64,000 nucleotides of DNA from Brevundimonas albigilva (GTDB lineage Bacteria > Pseudomonadota > Alphaproteobacteria > Caulobacterales > Caulobacteraceae): the NCBI RefSeq assembly GCF_023503965.1, contig NZ_CP097298.1, positions 2,745,001 through 2,809,000 on the forward strand, given 5' to 3'. The notes under the pieces are model-generated. The model searched no databases, had not been told where the DNA came from, and saw only the letters and a program-made list of their open reading frames with translations. The position numbers and the translations under genes were made by a program. Position 1 is the first letter of the stretch. Each line of letters starts with the position of its first letter. Shown here in pieces: positions 1-10,361 of the stretch.

Positions 1-162
1 GTCATCGTCGGCCGCCTGATCCCGGCCGGCACGGGCGCCTACCTGCGCAGCCTGCAGAAGATCGCCAACGATCGCGACGCGGAACTGACCCAGGCCCGCG
101 AAGACGCGGTCGAGCCGCTGCCGGCCGACCTGCAATTGGAGCTGGAGAGCAGCGAAGGCTGA
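1..162 (+). CDS. rpoC: RNA polymerase beta' subunit, C-terminal end (partial)
   Basis: The frame is open from base 1 and encodes the last 53 residues of a protein that begins upstream of the window. The motif VIVGRLIPAGTG at residues 2-13 of this fragment is the conserved C-terminal rpoC block, followed by the usual variable acidic tail ending ELESSEG. The product is the beta' subunit of RNA polymerase, part of the catalytic core. A strong terminator lies 27 bases after the stop, and the str operon follows after a minus-strand gene, as often seen downstream of rpoBC. The identification rests on this short conserved block and the context. Confidence 0.9.
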   Translation, partial: VIVGRLIPAGTGAYLRSLQKIANDRDAELTQAREDAVEPLPADLQLELESSEG

Positions 163-189
163 TCTCCGGTTTCGGAGCGAAGACCTGAG

Positions 190-222
190 AAGGGCGGCGC
201 CGGCGACGGCGCCGCCCTTTTC
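190..222 (+). terminator. rpoC intrinsic terminator
   Basis: A perfect 13-bp GC-rich stem (190-202 with 207-219) encloses a GCGA loop and is followed by TTTTCT. The T tract overlaps the stop codon of the convergent gene at 222-1019, so the hairpin separates the two convergent transcripts. Confidence 0.9.
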
Positions 223-1019
223 TATTGAGGTTCGCGCCCAGGCCCGGAGGCCCCGGGGACCAGCGGCGCGCCAGAGGCCGGCGGGCCGTCGCGGCGGGTG
301 CGGACGTTGCGCGAGGAGTCGGGCGCAAGCGACGGATCCAGATGCGCGCCGGCGCAGCCCGTGCCGAAGTTGGAGCCGATGCAGTCGGCCGGGCCCACCA
401 CGCCGACGCCGCCCGACAGCGGACGACGCTGGGCCTCCCACTGCTGCAGCCGGCGGGCGCCCTCGCGGGCGAAGGCGGCGTCGCGCTCGGGATCGCCGGA
501 GCCGTGGATGGGCGGGGCCGCCGCCGCGCGTTCGCCGAACCGCTGGCGGCAATGTCGCCGTTCGTCCTCGTTCAGCAGTTCGGGCGAGGCGCAGCCGGCG
601 GCGCCCAGCCGCAGGCTGCGCGACATGGCCCCGCGCCGGTCGGTCGGATCGACCCGCCAGGCCGTGTCCGGGGCAGGGGCGCCGGCGGGGGGCTGGACGG
701 CCAGGCGCGGCTGGACGGGCGCCGGACGGCCCTCATAGGCGGGATCGGGCCGGCGCGCCTGCGGGGCGGCGTCGTCGCGCGCCCGGCCCTGAATCGGCGC
801 GTCGGGTTCGGTCGTCGCCACGGGCGGGCGCGGGCGCTCGTCGCGCAGCAGGGGGCGGGGCTGGATTTCCAGCAGGATAAGCGGGGGCTCGGGGCGGGCG
901 ACCCTGCGCGGCCCCAGGGCGTTCAGCGACAGCGCCAGGATCAGGCCGCCATTGACCGCGACGGCCCCCAGGGCCAGTGCAGCCTTGCGCCTGGTGTCGA
1001 TGCGCCCGTCGCCCGTCAC
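222..1019 (-). CDS. hypothetical membrane-anchored proline-rich protein
   Basis: I do not recognise a named family. The 265-residue protein is started here at GTG 1019, chosen because a GGGAGGGG Shine-Dalgarno lies just upstream; a longer in-frame reading to 1160 has no such signal. Residues about 12-31 form one hydrophobic segment (LALGAVAVNGGLILALSL). It is followed by a long Pro/Ala/Arg-rich stretch (about 35-130) of the kind that spans the periplasm in TonB-like proteins. A more conserved-looking C-terminal part contains a Cys-rich patch (GCASPELLNEDERRHC). The layout suggests an inner-membrane anchor with a periplasmic domain, but no TonB C-terminal fold is evident. It is convergent with rpoC and divergent from the str operon. 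Confidence 0.6.
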   Translation of the reverse strand: MTGDGRIDTRRKAALALGAVAVNGGLILALSLNALGPRRVARPEPPLILLEIQPRPLLRDERPRPPVATTEPDAPIQGRARDDAAPQARRPDPAYEGRPAPVQPRLAVQPPAGAPAPDTAWRVDPTDRRGAMSRSLRLGAAGCASPELLNEDERRHCRQRFGERAAAAPPIHGSGDPERDAAFAREGARRLQQWEAQRRPLSGGVGVVGPADCIGSNFGTGCAGAHLDPSLAPDSSRNVRTRRDGPPASGAPLVPGASGPGREPQ

Positions 1020-1143
1020 GCCGCCCCTCCCGGTTCGACGCCAAGCTGGGCGGCAAGCATGGCCGCTTTCAGGCGGCGCGGCGACTTGTTCGCGTCGCGG
1101 CTGTGCGTCGGTCCCCCGAAACGCGGCGGGACGGGGGATGCGC

Positions 1144-1172
1144 TTGACCCGAACGCCCATCGCGCGTAGAAG
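1144..1172 (+). promoter_or_regulatory. candidate promoter of the str operon leader
   Basis: TTGACC at 1144-1149 and TAGAAG at 1167-1172 are separated by 17 bases, a good match to a housekeeping promoter. It lies in the 388-base gap between the divergent gene at 222-1019 and rpsL. No other clear promoter was found closer to rpsL. Confidence 0.45.
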
Positions 1173-1246
1173 CCGCCCACTTTCGAGGCGTGGCCGGTTC
1201 GCCGTCCGCTGAGACGATCACAATCGAACGGACGGCCTGTGCGCCG

Positions 1247-1278
1247 CCGGAACGCCCGAAGCGCGCGTTCCGGTTTTT
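1247..1278 (+). terminator. terminator-like hairpin in the rpsL leader (possible attenuator)
   Basis: A perfect 9-bp stem, CCGGAACGC (1247-1255) with GCGTTCCGG (1265-1273), is followed directly by TTTTT (1274-1278). It lies about 100 bases after the candidate promoter and 130 bases before rpsL. rpoC is already terminated at 190-222. The hairpin therefore either attenuates the str operon or ends a short leader RNA. The rest of the gap 1020-1407 shows nothing else recognisable. Confidence 0.6.
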
Positions 1279-1407
1279 CTGTTTGAGGACAGCGTCTCGG
1301 TCTCGATGACAACCCGGGCGGGGGAATGGTCCCTCGTTCACAAAAGAAGGCGCGGGGCGCCTCGGTCGAAAGACACACGCCCCCCACAGAAGTCGAGACC
1401 TGTCTCA

Positions 1408-1782
1408 ATGCCTACGATCAACCAACTGATCCGCAAGCCGCGCAAGCCCAAGCCCGTCCGCAACAAGGTTCCGGCCCTGGAAGGCTCGCCCCAGCGCCGC
1501 GGCGTCTGCACCCGCGTCTATACGACGACCCCGAAGAAGCCGAACTCGGCTCTGCGTAAGGTCGCCAAGGTGCGCCTGGCCAAGAACGGCTACGAAGCCG
1601 TGTGCTACATCCCCGGCGAAGGCCACAACCTGCAAGAACACTCGGTCGTGCTGATCCGCGGCGGCCGCGTGAAGGACTTGCCGGGCGTTCGCTACCACAT
1701 CCTGCGCGGCGTGCTGGACACGCAAGGCGTCAAGGACCGCAAGCAGCGCCGTTCGCACTACGGCGCCAAGCGTCCGAAGTAA
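1408..1782 (+). CDS. rpsL: 30S ribosomal protein S12
   Basis: This 124-residue protein is colinear with S12 of E. coli (124 aa). It helps form the decoding centre of the 30S subunit and is the classic site of streptomycin resistance. The loop [13 protein letters not shown] (about 40-51) carries the sensitive-type Lys43, and [13 protein letters not shown] carries the second resistance-site Lys89 and the neighbouring Asp. The start is the ATG followed by [10 protein letters not shown], matching the family N-terminus; a longer in-frame extension upstream is not conserved. It is the first gene of the str operon and is followed 39 bases later by rpsG. Confidence 0.98.
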   Translation: MPTINQLIRKPRKPKPVRNKVPALEGSPQRRGVCTRVYTTTPKKPNSALRKVAKVRLAKNGYEAVCYIPGEGHNLQEHSVVLIRGGRVKDLPGVRYHILRGVLDTQGVKDRKQRRSHYGAKRPK

Positions 1783-1821
1783 GCCGCCCTGCGCGTCATC
1801 AGATTCTAAGAGGATACATCC

Positions 1822-2295
1822 ATGTCCCGTCGTCACCGCGCCCAGAAGCGTGAAGTCCTGCCGGATCCCAAGTTCGGCGACCTGATCGTCACCAAGTTCA
1901 TGAACTACGTGATGTACGAAGGTAAGAAGGCCGTCGCCGAAAACATCGTTTACGGCGCTTTCGACATCCTGGCCGACAAGAAGAAGGACCAGACCGCGGT
2001 CGAGACCTTCCACTCGGCGCTCGACAACGTCGCCCCGTCGGTCGAAGTCCGTTCGCGCCGCGTCGGCGGCGCCACCTACCAGGTGCCGGTCGAGGTCCGT
2101 CCGGACCGTCGCCGCGCCCTGGCCATTCGCTGGCTGGTCAACGCCGCGCGCAACCGCGGCGAAAACACGATGACCGAAAAGCTGGCCGCCGAGCTGCTGG
2201 ACGCCTCGAACAACCGCGGCACCGCGGTCAAGAAGCGCGAAGACACCCACAAGATGGCCGAAGCCAACCGCGCCTTCAGCCACTATCGCTGGTAA
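1822..2295 (+). CDS. rpsG: 30S ribosomal protein S7
   Basis: The 157-residue protein matches bacterial S7 (usually 155-179 aa), the primary binder of the 16S 3' major domain that nucleates the 30S head. Typical blocks are [18 protein letters not shown] at the N-terminus, [17 protein letters not shown] near 90 and the C-terminal [15 protein letters not shown] Shine-Dalgarno AGAGGA precedes the ATG. In E. coli S7 represses the str operon; whether it does so here cannot be read from the sequence. Confidence 0.98.
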   Translation: MSRRHRAQKREVLPDPKFGDLIVTKFMNYVMYEGKKAVAENIVYGAFDILADKKKDQTAVETFHSALDNVAPSVEVRSRRVGGATYQVPVEVRPDRRRALAIRWLVNAARNRGENTMTEKLAAELLDASNNRGTAVKKREDTHKMAEANRAFSHYRW

Positions 2296-2336
2296 CGCCT
2301 TCAAAGCGTCATCGACGATGACTATCTGAGACTATC

Positions 2337-2371
2337 CGGCGCGGGCGGTTTGAGCTAAATCGCCCGCGCCG
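2337..2371 (+). other. intercistronic hairpin between rpsG and fusA
   Basis: An 11-bp perfect stem (2337-2347 with 2361-2371) closes a 13-base loop. There is no T tract, so it is not a simple terminator. It may stabilise or process the mRNA between rpsG and fusA, or be a regulatory site in the 136-base gap. Confidence 0.5.
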
Positions 2372-2431
2372 CCTTATCCGACATTTCCGAGGGCGCCCTG
2401 GCGTCCGCCAAAGCCCCCAAGGGACGCTCTC

Positions 2432-4510
2432 ATGCCCCGCACGCATAAAATCGAAGACTACCGCAACTTCGGCATCATGGCCCACATCGACGCGGGCAAG
2501 ACGACGACGACCGAGCGGATCCTGTATTACACCGGCAAGTCGCACAAGATCGGCGAAGTGCACGACGGCGCCGCCACCATGGACTGGATGGACCAGGAGC
2601 AGGAACGCGGCATCACCATCACGTCCGCCGCGACGACCGCCTTCTGGAAAGAGAAGCGCCTCAACATCATCGACACCCCCGGCCACGTGGACTTCACCAT
2701 CGAAGTCGAGCGTTCGCTGCGCGTCCTGGACGGCGCCGTGACGGTGCTGGACGGCAACGCCGGCGTCGAGCCGCAGACCGAGACCGTCTGGCGTCAGGCC
2801 GACAAGTATAAGGTTCCGCGCATCGTCTTCGTCAACAAGATGGACAAGATCGGCGCCGACTTCGACAAGTCGGTCGAGTCGATCCGCGACCGTCTGGGCG
2901 CCAAGGCCGTGCCGATCCAGTTCCCGATCGGCGCCGAATCCAACCTTTCGGGCCTGGTCGACCTGGTCCGCATGAAGGCGGTCATCTGGGACAACGACGG
3001 CCTGGGCGCCTCCTTCCGCGACGAGGAAATCCCCGCGGACCTGAAGGCCAAGGCCGATGAAGCGCGTCAGTATCTGATCGACAACGCCGTCGAACTCGAC
3101 GACGAGGCGATGGAAGCCTATCTGGAAGGCAACGAGCCTTCGGAAGAAACCATCAAGAAGTGCATCCGCAAGGCGGTGCTGACGGGCGCCTTCTATCCGA
3201 TCCTGTGCGGCTCGGCCTTCAAGAACAAGGGCGTGCAGACGCTGCTGGACGCCGTCGTCGACTACCTGCCGTCGCCGATCGACATCCCGCCGACCCCGGG
3301 CATCGACTTCAAGACGGAAGAGCCCGTGGTCCGCAAGGCGTCGGACGACGAGCCGCTGTCGGTCCTGGCGTTCAAGATCATGGACGACCCCTTCGTCGGC
3401 TCGCTGACGTTCTGCCGCCTGTATTCGGGCAAGATGGAAACCGGCCAGTCGCTGCTGAACTCGACCCGCGACAAGAAGGAACGCGTCGGCCGCATGCTGC
3501 TGATGCACTCCAACAACCGCGAGGACATCAAGGAAGCCTACGCCGGCGACATCGTCGCCCTGGCCGGCCTGAAGGACACCCGCACCGGCGACACCCTGTG
3601 CGACCCGATCAAGTCGCCGGTCATCCTGGAGCGCATGGAGTTCCCGGCCCCGGTCATCGAGATCGCCGTCGAGCCCAAGACCAAGGCCGACCAGGAAAAG
3701 CTGGGCGTCGCCCTGGCCAAGCTGGCGTCGGAAGACCCGTCCTTCACCGTCTCGACCGACCACGAGTCGGGCCAGACGATCCTGAAGGGCATGGGCGAGC
3801 TGCACCTGGACATCAAGATCGACATCCTGAAGCGCACCTACAAGGTCGAAGCGACCATCGGCGCGCCGCAGGTGGCCTATCGCGAATCCATCAGCCGCAA
3901 GGCCGAGATCGATTACACCCACAAGAAGCAGACCGGCGGTACGGGCCAGTTCGCCCGCGTCAAGCTGGTGTTCGAGCCGGGCGAGCCGGGTTCGGACTTC
4001 GTCTTCGAGTCCGCCATCGTCGGCGGCGCGGTGCCCAAGGAATACATCCCGGGCGTCGAGAAGGGTCTGAAGTCGGCCAAGGACAACGGCCTGCTGGCCG
4101 GCTTCCCGGTCATCGACGTCAAGGCCACCCTGGTCGACGGCGCCTTCCACGACGTCGACTCCTCGGTGCTGGCGTTCGAAATCGCTTCGCGCGCCGCCTT
4201 CAAGGAACTGCGTGAGAAGGGCGGCCCCAAGCTGCTCGAGCCGATCATGGCGGTCGAGGTCGTGACGCCGGAAGAGTACCTGGGTTCGGTCATCGGCGAC
4301 CTGAACGGCCGTCGCGGCATGATCCAGGGGCAGGACATGCGCGGCAACGCCACGGTGGTGAACGCCTTCGTGCCGCTGGCCAACATGTTCGGCTATGTGA
4401 ACACGCTGCGCGGCATGTCGCAGGGCCGCGCCCAGTTCACCATGCAGTACGACCACTATGAGCCGGTGCCGCAGCACGTCGCCGACGAAGTGATCAAGAA
4501 GTACGCCTAA
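2432..4510 (+). CDS. fusA: translation elongation factor G
   Basis: EF-G (692 aa, the usual length) is the GTPase that drives ribosome translocation and, with RRF, ribosome recycling. The GTP-binding motifs are in place: P-loop AHIDAGKTT at 17-25, RGITI at 59-63, DTPGH at 81-85 and NKMD at 135-138. Domains II to V follow in order, including GGTGQFARV of domain IV and the C-terminal [16 protein letters not shown]. The ATG was chosen for the conserved start [18 protein letters not shown]. It is the third gene of the str operon. The long antisense frame opposite it is an artefact of GC-rich codon use. Confidence 0.98.
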   Translation: MPRTHKIEDYRNFGIMAHIDAGKTTTTERILYYTGKSHKIGEVHDGAATMDWMDQEQERGITITSAATTAFWKEKRLNIIDTPGHVDFTIEVERSLRVLDGAVTVLDGNAGVEPQTETVWRQADKYKVPRIVFVNKMDKIGADFDKSVESIRDRLGAKAVPIQFPIGAESNLSGLVDLVRMKAVIWDNDGLGASFRDEEIPADLKAKADEARQYLIDNAVELDDEAMEAYLEGNEPSEETIKKCIRKAVLTGAFYPILCGSAFKNKGVQTLLDAVVDYLPSPIDIPPTPGIDFKTEEPVVRKASDDEPLSVLAFKIMDDPFVGSLTFCRLYSGKMETGQSLLNSTRDKKERVGRMLLMHSNNREDIKEAYAGDIVALAGLKDTRTGDTLCDPIKSPVILERMEFPAPVIEIAVEPKTKADQEKLGVALAKLASEDPSFTVSTDHESGQTILKGMGELHLDIKIDILKRTYKVEATIGAPQVAYRESISRKAEIDYTHKKQTGGTGQFARVKLVFEPGEPGSDFVFESAIVGGAVPKEYIPGVEKGLKSAKDNGLLAGFPVIDVKATLVDGAFHDVDSSVLAFEIASRAAFKELREKGGPKLLEPIMAVEVVTPEEYLGSVIGDLNGRRGMIQGQDMRGNATVVNAFVPLANMFGYVNTLRGMSQGRAQFTMQYDHYEPVPQHVADEVIKKYA

Positions 4511-4540
4511 GCTTTCCCTTTTCGGAAAGCGGACCTAAAA

Positions 4541-4572
4541 GCGCCCGGCCGGTCACAGGCCGGGCGTCCTTA
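4541..4572 (+). terminator. hairpin between fusA and tuf
   Basis: CGCCCGGCC (4542-4550) pairs with GGCCGGGCG (4558-4566), followed by the weak tract TCCTT. A smaller stem (4511-4517 with 4524-4530) sits directly after the fusA stop. Together they suggest partial termination or an mRNA processing point, allowing tuf to be expressed differently from fusA. Confidence 0.55.
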
Positions 4573-4620
4573 ACCCCCAAACCAAAAGGAACCCCGGTTC
4601 GGGGACCTAGGAGCTAGAGA

Positions 4621-5792
<1,172 letters not shown>

Positions 5793-5811
<19 letters not shown>

Positions 5812-5892
5812 TCGACGATCCCAGGCCACGCATCCTTGCGATGCTGCGGGAGCCATGCTCCCGCAGGGGCCAAGATCGTCGAGTAATCGACG
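5793..5892 (+). repeat. 25-bp direct repeat of the tuf 3' end, with hairpin between copies
   Basis: The 25 bases at 5793-5817 (last tuf codons, stop and six bases) occur again exactly at 5868-5892, 75 bases downstream. Between them is a perfect 9-bp hairpin (TGCGGGAGC 5845-5853, loop CAT, GCTCCCGCA 5857-5865). The second copy is not in a gene. It looks like a remnant of a duplication or of recombination between tuf copies. Confidence 0.85.
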
Positions 5893-5979
5893 TTCTGATG
5901 CGCTAACGCGCGTGAAGCGATCGCTCGCTTCTTGAGCGCGTCGGCCTTGCGGCTGACAAGCCATTCGTAGCGTACAGAG

Positions 5980-6008
5980 CGGCCCCGGAGCGATCCGGGG
6001 GCCGTTTC
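5980..6008 (+). terminator. str operon terminator
   Basis: CGGCCCCGGA (5980-5989) pairs with TCCGGGGGCCG (5994-6004) through a GCGA loop, with one bulged G, and is followed by TTTCT. It is the first good terminator after tuf. Confidence 0.75.
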
Positions 6009-6102
6009 TGCATTGATGTTCGCCTTTCAGGCGTGAGGGCTTGCCCGCAACCCAAATCCCCCATCTACGTTCGGCTGTGGACGTTAAGGATTTGGTAACC
6101 CT

Positions 6103-6237
6103 ATGTTTCGCGCGGTTCGCATCGGTCTGTTCATCGGCACCCTGATCGGGATGTCGGCCTGCGCGACGCAATACGACGCGCAGGGACGCCCCGTTTCGGG
6201 CGCCTATGGCTCCGTCGAGGCCGGCCGCACGGGCTGA
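6103..6237 (+). CDS. small putative lipoprotein (44 aa)
   Basis: This short reading frame encodes [20 protein letters not shown] followed by a 24-residue polar tail. Two basic residues, a hydrophobic stretch and the Cys at position 20 after MSA form a signal peptide with a lipobox, so the mature peptide would be a membrane-anchored lipoprotein of about 25 residues. AAGGA lies about 12 bases before the ATG. Small lipoproteins of this kind are common in Caulobacterales, but I cannot name a family. It stands alone between the str terminator and the CorC-like gene. Confidence 0.6.
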   Translation: MFRAVRIGLFIGTLIGMSACATQYDAQGRPVSGAYGSVEAGRTG

Positions 6238-6332
6238 TTTCAAGGAAATCGTGGCGCTGAGGGCGATTGTCGCCTACTGTCGTCCTTGCGGACGCCGTTT
6301 GTCGCGCCGCGTCGGTCCTTATAACCCCCTAG

Positions 6333-7670
6333 ATGTTACTCATCGCTATCGTCGTCGTTCTGCTCCTGGTGGTGCTCAACGGCCTTTTCGCCATGACCGA
6401 ACTGGCGGTCGTGTCGTCCCGGAAATCCAAGCTGCAAAGCCGGGCCGAGAAGGGGGATCGCGGGGCGCGCAAGGCCCTGAAGCTGTCCGAGGAGCCCACG
6501 CAGTTCCTGTCGGCGGTGCAGGTGGGCATCACCCTGATCGGCATTCTGGCGGGCGCCTACGGCCAGGCGACCATCGCCGGCGAGTTGGACCGCATCCTGG
6601 AAACCAGCTTTCCGGCCCTGGCCGCCTACACCGAATTCTTCTCCACCGCCGTGGTCGTCATCTGCATCACCTATGTTTCGCTGATCGTCGGCGAATTGGT
6701 GCCCAAGCGTCTGGCGCTGATCTTTCCGGAGACCATCGCGTCCAAGATGGCGCAGCCGATCTCCAGCCTGGCGCTGGTGATGAAGCCCTTCGTCCTGCTG
6801 CTGACGGCCTCGACGTCCGGCATCCTGAAGCTGCTGGGCGTCAAGGACCGGGATGGGTCGGACGTCACCCAGGAAGAGGTGGCGACCATCCTGGCCGAGG
6901 GCACCTCGGCCGGCCTTATCGAGCCGGAAGAGCAGGAGATGATCGAGGAGATCCTGCGGCTGGGCGACCGTCCGGTGCGGGTGGCCATGACGCCGCGTCA
7001 CGAGGTGTTCTGGATCGCCCTGGACGACAGCGAGAAGCAACTGCGCGAGGAAATCCGGACCTGTCCCTATTCCCGCATCGTCGTGGCGCGCGACAACGAC
7101 GTCGATAATCCGCTGGGCGTCGTCCACAAGAAGGACCTGCTGGACAGCCTGCTGGACAATGGCGAGTTCAACGTCGAACGCCTGGTGCAGGAGCCCGCCT
7201 TCATCCCGCAGTCGACCTCGGTGTTGAAGGCGCTGGAGATCATCAAGGGCTCCAAGGTCCACATGGCCTTCATCGTCGACGAGTTCGGCGCCTTCGAAGG
7301 CGTCATCACCGCCACCGACCTGCTGGAGATGATCGCCGGCGACTTCAACGAATCGCACGACGAGGAAGAGGCCTATCTGCGACAGCGCGAGGACGGCTCT
7401 TGGCTGGTCGACGGACAGACCGACCTGGACGAACTGGCCGACGCCCTGGGCGAGGATTTCGGCGACCATGAAGGCTTCCACACCGTCGCCGGCCTGATCC
7501 TGCACCAGCTGTCGCGCGTGCCCGACGAGGGCGAGGTGCTGCAGGTCGGGCGCTACGAGGTCGAGGTGGTCGACATGGACGATCGCCGGATCGACAAGCT
7601 GATCTTCAAGGAACTGGTCCGAGCCGAAGACGAGAAGCAGGCGGTCGCCGCGCACCTGGAAGAGGAATAG
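6333..7670 (+). CDS. haemolysin/CorC family (CNNM-type) membrane protein
   Basis: The 445-residue protein has the three-part layout of the TlyC/CorC/CNNM family: an N-terminal DUF21 membrane domain with about four hydrophobic segments (residues 1-150), a pair of CBS domains (about 205-325, with MTPRHEVFWI and VHMAFIVDEFGAFEGVIT), and a C-terminal CorC_HlyC domain ending at 445. Members act in magnesium or other divalent cation export or sensing; the haemolysin name is historical. The start MLLIAIVVVLLLVVLNG puts the first membrane helix at the N-terminus. No obvious Shine-Dalgarno precedes the ATG. It is a single gene ahead of tRNA-Trp. Confidence 0.9.
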   Translation: MLLIAIVVVLLLVVLNGLFAMTELAVVSSRKSKLQSRAEKGDRGARKALKLSEEPTQFLSAVQVGITLIGILAGAYGQATIAGELDRILETSFPALAAYTEFFSTAVVVICITYVSLIVGELVPKRLALIFPETIASKMAQPISSLALVMKPFVLLLTASTSGILKLLGVKDRDGSDVTQEEVATILAEGTSAGLIEPEEQEMIEEILRLGDRPVRVAMTPRHEVFWIALDDSEKQLREEIRTCPYSRIVVARDNDVDNPLGVVHKKDLLDSLLDNGEFNVERLVQEPAFIPQSTSVLKALEIIKGSKVHMAFIVDEFGAFEGVITATDLLEMIAGDFNESHDEEEAYLRQREDGSWLVDGQTDLDELADALGEDFGDHEGFHTVAGLILHQLSRVPDEGEVLQVGRYEVEVVDMDDRRIDKLIFKELVRAEDEKQAVAAHLEEE

Positions 7671-7762
7671 GCGCGCCACATCCGCCCTTGAAATGCCGGG
7701 CCGCGTCAGGCATACGCGCCCCTCTGGCGAAGACGCTTGCCGATGGCGGGCGGCCTTTGTCT

Positions 7763-7838
7763 AGGAGTTTAGCTCAGCTGGTAGAGCACCGGTCTCCAAA
7801 ACCGGGGGTCGTGGGTTCGAGTCCCCCAACTCCTGCCA
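7763..7838 (+). tRNA. tRNA-Trp (CCA anticodon)
   Basis: A 76-base cloverleaf includes an encoded CCA end. The acceptor AGGAGTT (7763-7769) pairs with AACTCCT (7828-7834). The anticodon stem CCGGT/ACCGG encloses CTCCAAA with anticodon CCA at 7796-7798, and the T loop reads TTCGAGT. Its position just before secE-nusG is the common bacterial arrangement. Confidence 0.98.
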
Positions 7839-7908
7839 TTTCCCCCTGTCGCTTCCGGATGGGACTTCCCATCTGGGGCGACAGGATCAATTGTTTGAAG
7901 AGCATCTG

Positions 7909-8205
7909 ATGGCCAAGGCCAAGAACCCCGGCAAGCGCCCGCAGATGGGCTCGAAGCTGCAGACCGCACCGGCGGGCCAGACCATCGCCGTCGAGGCGAC
8001 CGAGCCCAAGAAGAAGACGAGCCCGGCTCAGTTCTTCAGCCAGGTGCGCGCCGAGGGCCGCAAGATCGTGTGGCCCAGCCGCAAGGAGACCTGGATTACC
8101 TCGGTGATGGTCTTCATCATGGTGCTGATCGCCTCGATCTTCTTCTGGGTGGTGGACACCGGCCTCGGCTTCGCCTTCCGCTACATCATCGCTCTCGGCT
8201 CGTAA
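7909..8205 (+). CDS. secE: preprotein translocase subunit SecE
   Basis: SecE (98 aa) is the small essential clamp subunit of the SecYEG channel. It has a single C-terminal membrane segment (about 65-92) preceded by the family signature FFSQVRAEGRKIVWPSRKET. The N-terminal 45 residues are polar and lysine-rich. ATG 7909 was preferred over an upstream TTG at 7891 because it has a GAAGAG ribosome site. It sits between tRNA-Trp and nusG as in most bacteria. Confidence 0.96.
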   Translation: MAKAKNPGKRPQMGSKLQTAPAGQTIAVEATEPKKKTSPAQFFSQVRAEGRKIVWPSRKETWITSVMVFIMVLIASIFFWVVDTGLGFAFRYIIALGS

Positions 8206-8218
8206 GAAAGACGCCCCC

Positions 8219-8794
8219 ATGACCGACGCAGCGCCCGCCAAGCCGGCCAACCCGCGGCACAAGTGGTACATCGTCAACGCCTATTCGAACTTCGAGAAGA
8301 AGGTCGCCGAGCAGCTGCGCGAACAGGCCCGTCAGCAGGGGCTGGAAGACGCCTTCTCCGAAATCCTGGTGCCGACCGAGGACGTCGTCGAGATCCGTCG
8401 CGGCCGCAAGGTGAACTCCGAGCGCAAGTTCTTCCCGGGCTACGTCCTGGTGAAGATGGAGATGACCGACCAGGCCTATCACCTGGTCAAGAACACGCCC
8501 AAGGTCACCGGCTTCCTGGGCGCCGCGGGCGGCACCAAGCCCCTGCCGGTCTCGGAACGCGAAGTTCAGAACATCATCGGGGCCGTGGAAGAGGGCGTCG
8601 AGCGTCCCAAGCCCACCATTCGCTTCGACATCGGCGAGAAGGTCAAGGTCACCGACGGTCCCTTCGCCAGCTTCGACGGCGCCGTCGAGAGCGTGGACGA
8701 GGAGAACGCCCGCCTGCGCGTCGCCGTCTCCATCTTCGGCCGCGCGACGCCGGTCGAGCTAGAATACGGCCAGGTGGAGAAGGTCGCGGGCTGA
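8219..8794 (+). CDS. nusG: transcription termination/antitermination protein NusG
   Basis: NusG (191 aa) binds RNA polymerase through its N-terminal NGN domain and Rho or ribosomal S10 through its C-terminal KOW domain. The start KWYIVNAYSNFEKKVAEQL (about 14-32) and the block FPGYVLVKMEM are typical NGN. DGPFASFDGAVESVDEEN begins the KOW motif near 145. It follows secE by 13 bases and is probably co-transcribed with it. A terminator follows after 50 bases, before rplK. Confidence 0.97.
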   Translation: MTDAAPAKPANPRHKWYIVNAYSNFEKKVAEQLREQARQQGLEDAFSEILVPTEDVVEIRRGRKVNSERKFFPGYVLVKMEMTDQAYHLVKNTPKVTGFLGAAGGTKPLPVSEREVQNIIGAVEEGVERPKPTIRFDIGEKVKVTDGPFASFDGAVESVDEENARLRVAVSIFGRATPVELEYGQVEKVAG

Positions 8795-8803
8795 GGCTGG
8801 AAG

Positions 8804-8840
8804 TCTCCCCCGTCCGGGGAGAGCAGGTCGCGCAGCGACC
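8804..8840 (+). repeat. bipartite REP-like element, copy A
   Basis: Hairpin 1 is TCTCCCC (8804-8810) with GGGGAGA (8816-8822). Hairpin 2 is GGTCGC (8826-8831), loop GCA, GCGACC (8835-8840). The same two-hairpin plan recurs at 36020-36056, 45812-45867 and 45915-45960. A degenerate copy of hairpin 1 in reverse orientation is at about 8930-8956. Confidence 0.7.
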
Positions 8841-8846
8841 GGTTGG

Positions 8847-8874
8847 AGGCGGCTCGTCGACGGGCCGCCTTTTT
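8847..8874 (+). terminator. secE-nusG terminator
   Basis: AGGCGGCTCG (8847-8856) pairs with CGGGCCGCCT (8861-8870), with one wobble, around a TCGA loop; TTTTT follows. Confidence 0.85.
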
Positions 8875-8875
8875 G

Positions 8876-9108
8876 CTGGCTGAGCCTGACGGGCCTTGCC
8901 GTTCCCACACGGTCTCCGCTTCGCTTCGACCTCCCTCCCCGGACGGAAAGGGAGAAGACGTTGCCTCGACCCCGCGTCTCTGATACACGCGCGCCTTCGC
9001 TCGGCGGACCTCGGTTCGCGGTGCGGCAAATCCGTGGGAGGCCGCCATGCCGGACCACGGCTCACCGGTCCCGGATCGAAGTCCGGGGATCATTCATAGG
9101 AGAGACCA
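8876..9108 (+). promoter_or_regulatory. rplK leader region
   Basis: This gap between the nusG terminator and rplK must hold the rplKA promoter, although I see no confident -35/-10 pair. Just before rplK is a hairpin (CCCGGA 9070-9075, TCCGGG 9082-9087). That is where ribosomal protein L1 binds to control its own operon in many bacteria. The L1 role is inferred from position only. AGGAGAG serves as the ribosome site of rplK. Confidence 0.4.
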
Positions 9109-9540
9109 ATGGCCAAGAAGATTCTCGGCTATATCAAGCTGCAAGTGCCGGCCGGTTCGGCCACGCCTTCGCCGCCGATCGGCCCGGCCCTGGGTCAGCG
9201 CGGCGTCAACATCATGGGCTTCTGCAAGGAGTTCAACGCGCGGACCGAGAAGGAAGCCAAGGGCACCCCGCTTCCGACCGTCATCACCGTCTATCAGGAC
9301 AAGTCGTTCACCTTCGTGACCAAGACGCCGCCGGCGACCTGGTACCTGAAGCAGGCCACCGGCCTGAAGTCGGGCGCCAAGCTGGTCGGCCGCGAGATCG
9401 CCGGCAAGATCACGCAGACGCAACTGCGCGAGATCGCCGAAAAGAAGATGAAGGATCTGAACGCCAACGATCTCGACGCTGCGGCCAAGATCATCGAAGG
9501 CTCCGCCCGCGCGATGGGCCTCGAAGTGGTGGAGGGCTAA
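9109..9540 (+). CDS. rplK: 50S ribosomal protein L11
   Basis: L11 (143 aa) binds the GTPase-associated region of 23S rRNA and is needed for RelA activation. The N-terminal [28 protein letters not shown] (read in two parts, about 7-34) is the proline-rich switch region, and [17 protein letters not shown] links to the C-terminal rRNA-binding domain. The start follows a good AGGAGAG site. rplA begins 5 bases after its stop. Confidence 0.98.
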   Translation: MAKKILGYIKLQVPAGSATPSPPIGPALGQRGVNIMGFCKEFNARTEKEAKGTPLPTVITVYQDKSFTFVTKTPPATWYLKQATGLKSGAKLVGREIAGKITQTQLREIAEKKMKDLNANDLDAAAKIIEGSARAMGLEVVEG

Positions 9541-9544
9541 GCAC

Positions 9545-10236
<692 letters not shown>

Positions 10237-10260
10237 TCCCCGGTTCGCGACTGAATCGAG

Positions 10261-10299
10261 ACGGCCCCGGAGAGCAATCTCCGGGGCCGTTTTCTTTTT
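10261..10299 (+). terminator. rplKA terminator
   Basis: A perfect 13-bp stem (10261-10273 with 10278-10290) with a GCAA loop is followed by TTTCTTTTT. It ends the rplKA transcript before the unrelated gene block that separates it from rplJL. Confidence 0.92.
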
Positions 10300-10361
10300 C
10301 CATCGGCGGCGAACGGTCACGCTGGGGGTGCGTTCTGTCCGCGACCTTTGGGGATGTGACG

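Noticed and set aside
2309..4477. 722-codon open frame on the minus strand opposite fusA (and a similar 557-codon frame opposite tuf)
   Set aside because: Such frames arise from the strong G/C third-position bias of highly expressed genes. The sense strand encodes unmistakable EF-G and EF-Tu, and the antisense proteins have no domains or plausible starts.
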